Assembly: GCF_000315625.1 (NCBI RefSeq)
Contig: NW_005434638.1
Span: forward strand, 464,121 to 528,120
Reading direction: 5' to 3'
Length of the DNA: 64,000 nt
Source of the DNA: Guillardia theta CCMP2712
Taxonomy: Eukaryota; Cryptophyceae; Pyrenomonadales; Geminigeraceae
Part shown: positions 61,404 to 64,000 of the stretch, one piece after another
Numbering within the stretch: position 1 is the first letter of the stretch
How the letters are laid out: each line of letters starts with the position of its first letter
The notes under the pieces: model-generated
The model's input: only the letters and a program-made list of their open reading frames with translations
Database searches by the model: none
Told to the model about the DNA's origin: nothing
Made by a program: the position numbers and the translations under genes

Positions 61404-64000
61404 ATGTTTGCGGGCAGGTCCATCCGCCATGGCATCGAAGGAGTAGGGAGAAGGTGCCTGACTGGAACCAACGAGCGTTATAAGATGAAAGGACGGGTGG
61501 GGAAGCGAACGAGACCCCAAGGGATGCTGAAGGTCATGTCCTCTCCTGTCGTGATGTGCTCTCTCGCGATCCTACTCGTCTGGGTATCTGTCTCCTACTA
61601 CTTCGTCAGCTACAGAGTTCCGAGACACGAGGAGCAAGGGTCCCTCCCAGCGCACGAGCCCACCCGCCCGCATCCACGGAAGTCTGTACTTGATGCTCGG
61701 CGACCTATTCGTGTGGACGAGATGAGGCGTGCAGCTGAAGCTCTGGTGGAGAGAGTGGTAGGGCGCAAGGCAGCCCAGGCCTTCCAGATAGAGGTCTTCA
61801 TCAAGTCGAACGAGGACGACGCCGACTCCTTCGAAGTGCATGACCTTGTGACGGTGGATGGAGGACCCCAAAGGATCCTCCTCCGAGGGACCACTGCTGT
61901 CTCCGTGGCGTCTGCTCTCAACTGGTACCTGAGGTATCACTGCAGCGTCGACACCTCTTGGATGTCAAAGTTTCCCCTGGTGCTGCCCCGCCAGCTCCCG
62001 AGGGTTGGCAGGTCGATCGTGAAGCAGAGCTTGGTGAAGTGGGGATACTACGAGAACGTCTGCACCTTCTCGTACACGCAGGCTTGGTGGGACTGGGAGC
62101 GGTGGGAGAGAGAGATCGACTGGATGGCAATGAGCGGCATCAACCTTCCCCTCTCCTTGACTGGCCAGGAGTATATCTCTCAGCGCGTCTTCAGGAGGCT
62201 CGGACTCACAGACGAGCAGATGGCCTCCTACTTCACGGGCCCTGCCTTCCTTGCCTGGAACAGGATGATCAACATCAAGGCCTGGGGAGGGGGCCTCACG
62301 CAGTCCTGGATAGATCAGCAGAGAGATCTCCAGCTCAAGATCCTCGCGAGGGAGAGAGAGCTGGGAATGCTGCCTGTGCTCCCTGCCTTTGCTGGGGGTG
62401 TGCCCGAGGGAATGAAAAGCCTGTTCCCTGAAGCAAAGTTCACCCGCCACGGCAACTGGGGCGGATTCGCTGAGCAGCACTGCTGCGTGATGATGGTGGA
62501 CCCGACGGACCCTCTCTTCCTCAAGATCGGCAAGATGTTCGTCGAGGAGGTGCGAGCGGTCTACGGCAGCAATCACATCTACTCCTGCGACACCTTCAAC
62601 GAGAATCGGCCGAGGAGCGAGCATGGAAGCGTCGGGCTAGACTTCCTGTCGCACTCCTCCCGAGCAGTCTTCGAGTCGATGCGAGCAGCTGACCCCGACG
62701 CCGTGTGGCTGATGCAAGGGTGGCTGTTCATGAACGACGCCAGGTTCTGGCAGAAGAGGGAGCTCGACGCGTATCTCAGCGGCGTGCCTGAGGACAGGAT
62801 GATCATCCTTGACCTCTTCACCGACGTGTTCCCCGTGTGGAAGAGGAGGGACCTGCAGCGGCCGACGCCGATCGAGAAGAGAAGGTGGGTCTGGAACATG
62901 CTACACTCCTTTGGAGGGAATTCAGGCATGTACGGGAGGCTGCAGGTGATCTCCAAGGACCCGGTGGTTGCCAAGAAAGAGTCCCAGACGATGGTGGGGG
63001 TGGGGATCACGACTGAGGGTATCGAGCAGAACCCAGTGGTATATGAGATGATGGCGGAGATGCGGTGGAGGGAGCAGGAGGTCGACGTTATGAGCTGGGT
63101 CGAGAAGTGGGCGGACAGGAGGCTCGGGCCGGAGGCTTCGAGGGAGAGGAAGGCCTTGGGGGAAGAGGCTTGGAGGGAGCTCGCTTCCACTGTCTACAGC
63201 TGCCCGGGCACGCAGATGGGGCAGGTGAAGAGCATGGTGGAGTCGCGGCCGCGGCTAGACTTGGCGTCAGGATGGATCCCTAACTCGGACTTCATGCCCA
63301 TCAAGAGGCACTACCCTGAAGAAGCCCTGGTGCGAGCATGGCTGAAGCTGCTGCGGGCGACGCGAGGAGGAGCCGATGGCTACACGTGCTCGAGCTCTGC
63401 TTCCTTCGACATAGCCGACGTGACCCGTCAGGTCCTCTCCGACCTCTTCGCCAGGCTCTTCCAGCCCCTCTCCTCCTTCTGCCAGACTCGCCTCGCCGGG
63501 TCTGCTGCTGTGCGGTCGTCCGCTCGAGGAGCAATCAGCACGGAGGAGGAGGCGGAGGAGAGGATGCAGACGCTGCTGGGCATCATCTCTGACATGGACA
63601 AGATGGTGGGGACGCAGCCGCGCATGCTGTTGGGGAAGTGGATCGAGGACGCGCGAGCGTGGGGGAAGAGCAAGGAGGAGGAGGAGGTGCTGGAGTTCAA
63701 CGCCAGGAACCTCGTGACGCTGTGGGGGCCGAGGGGAGAGATCGCCGACTACGCCTCGAAGCAGTGGCAGGGGTTGTTGTCAGACTACTACATGAGTAGG
63801 TGGAAGCTCTTCTTCGAGCACCTGCAGCAGGCGATCCGGGGGACACGAATCTTCAGCCAGCAGAGGTTCCAGCAGGAGCTTCTCGTCTTCGAGCAGCAGT
63901 GGCAGACGCGGACTTCGTCCTCCTTCCCCTCCTCCCCCGAGGGAAATGCAGTCGAACTGGCATGGCAGCTGCACGACAAGTACATCAAGCTGATCCAAGG
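61404..64000 (+). CDS. NAGLU: Alpha-N-acetylglucosaminidase (NAGLU, GH89), type II membrane form; 3' end outside window
   Basis: One open frame from ATG 61404 to the window edge (865 codons, no intron needed). A basic N-terminus precedes a signal anchor (PVVMCSLAILLVWVSVSYYF, about residues 50-72), then an N-terminal domain (about 90-180) and the GH89 barrel: KWGYYENVCTFSYTQAWWDW, EIDWMAMSGINLPLSLTGQE, LPVLPAFAGGVPEGM, YSCDTFNENRP (acid/base Glu kept), WLMQGWLF, MIILDLFTDVFPVW, MLHSFGGNSGMYGRL, GITTEGIEQNPVVYEMMAEM. The C-terminal helical domain has PEEALVRAWLKLL and YYMSRWKLFFEHL. The family removes terminal alpha-GlcNAc from glycans such as heparan sulphate. The glutamate equivalent to the second catalytic residue reads Asp here (LDLFTD). 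Most NAGLUs are soluble lysosomal proteins; this one is predicted to be membrane-anchored. Confidence 0.93.
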   Translation, partial: MFAGRSIRHGIEGVGRRCLTGTNERYKMKGRVGKRTRPQGMLKVMSSPVVMCSLAILLVWVSVSYYFVSYRVPRHEEQGSLPAHEPTRPHPRKSVLDARRPIRVDEMRRAAEALVERVVGRKAAQAFQIEVFIKSNEDDADSFEVHDLVTVDGGPQRILLRGTTAVSVASALNWYLRYHCSVDTSWMSKFPLVLPRQLPRVGRSIVKQSLVKWGYYENVCTFSYTQAWWDWERWEREIDWMAMSGINLPLSLTGQEYISQRVFRRLGLTDEQMASYFTGPAFLAWNRMINIKAWGGGLTQSWIDQQRDLQLKILARERELGMLPVLPAFAGGVPEGMKSLFPEAKFTRHGNWGGFAEQHCCVMMVDPTDPLFLKIGKMFVEEVRAVYGSNHIYSCDTFNENRPRSEHGSVGLDFLSHSSRAVFESMRAADPDAVWLMQGWLFMNDARFWQKRELDAYLSGVPEDRMIILDLFTDVFPVWKRRDLQRPTPIEKRRWVWNMLHSFGGNSGMYGRLQVISKDPVVAKKESQTMVGVGITTEGIEQNPVVYEMMAEMRWREQEVDVMSWVEKWADRRLGPEASRERKALGEEAWRELASTVYSCPGTQMGQVKSMVESRPRLDLASGWIPNSDFMPIKRHYPEEALVRAWLKLLRATRGGADGYTCSSSASFDIADVTRQVLSDLFARLFQPLSSFCQTRLAGSAAVRSSARGAISTEEEAEERMQTLLGIISDMDKMVGTQPRMLLGKWIEDARAWGKSKEEEEVLEFNARNLVTLWGPRGEIADYASKQWQGLLSDYYMSRWKLFFEHLQQAIRGTRIFSQQRFQQELLVFEQQWQTRTSSSFPSSPEGNAVELAWQLHDKYIKLIQ

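Overview
The window is nuclear DNA of a microbial eukaryote. Genes on both strands are cut by short introns (mostly about 45-170 nt, GT-AG, one good GC-AG candidate), there are no operons, ribosome-binding sites or tRNA/rRNA genes, and the families are eukaryotic (VAC14, IPK1, RINT1/TIP20, RCL1, NAGLU, FYVE, U-box, LOV). Two predicted proteins look sent into the secretory or plastid route by N-terminal presequences: an NFACT-R protein with a bipartite-type leader and a Myb/SANT-ankyrin protein with a clean signal peptide. With the dual-LOV protein this suggests an alga with a complex plastid; a cryptophyte such as Guillardia is my best guess, but the sequence does not prove it. I spliced the gene models by eye, using frame, splice signals and family motifs, so some terminal exons are uncertain.

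Layout. 1-1060 (-): 5' part of a secreted CCR4/nocturnin-like EEP protein. 1929-3996 (+): unknown membrane-anchored coiled-coil protein. 4206-5042 (-): FYVE finger. 5150-7370: gene-poor, GGGTAC-rich DNA and a GC-rich repeat. 7381-9434 (-): divergent group II chaperonin-like protein. 9570-11391 (+): coiled-coil/PDZ protein. 11477-13912 (-): RINT1/TIP20. 14201-22897 (-): giant ARM-FN3 protein of about 20 exons. 23914-26760 (-): M13 metallopeptidase. 28002-30522 (+): NOTUM/pectin-acetylesterase-like + LysM, copy 1. 30903-33826 (-): signal peptide-Myb-ankyrin. 34137-34827 (+): small secreted or anchored protein. 35062-36719 (-): RCL1. 37197-39001 (+): NFACT-R with a (CAG)71 intron. 39096-41932 (-): WD40 protein. 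42300-43960: repeats. 44794-about 46450 (+): tandem LOV1 (photoactive cysteine lost) and LOV2 (intact). 47110-52936 (-): VAC14-like. 53208-54965 (+): IPK1, head to head with VAC14. 55680-58090 (+): esterase-LysM copy 2. 58391-60301 (+): U-box-kinase. 61404-64000 (+): NAGLU (GH89), open at the right edge.

How the genes relate. There is no single pathway, but membrane traffic and inositol lipid/phosphate functions recur (FYVE, RINT1, VAC14, IPK1). Two secreted esterase-LysM paralogues, an M13 peptidase and a NAGLU homologue add extracytoplasmic polymer processing. Introns, rather than intergenic DNA alone, carry most of the microsatellites. Five GC-rich dispersed repeats with partly shared arms sit only between genes.
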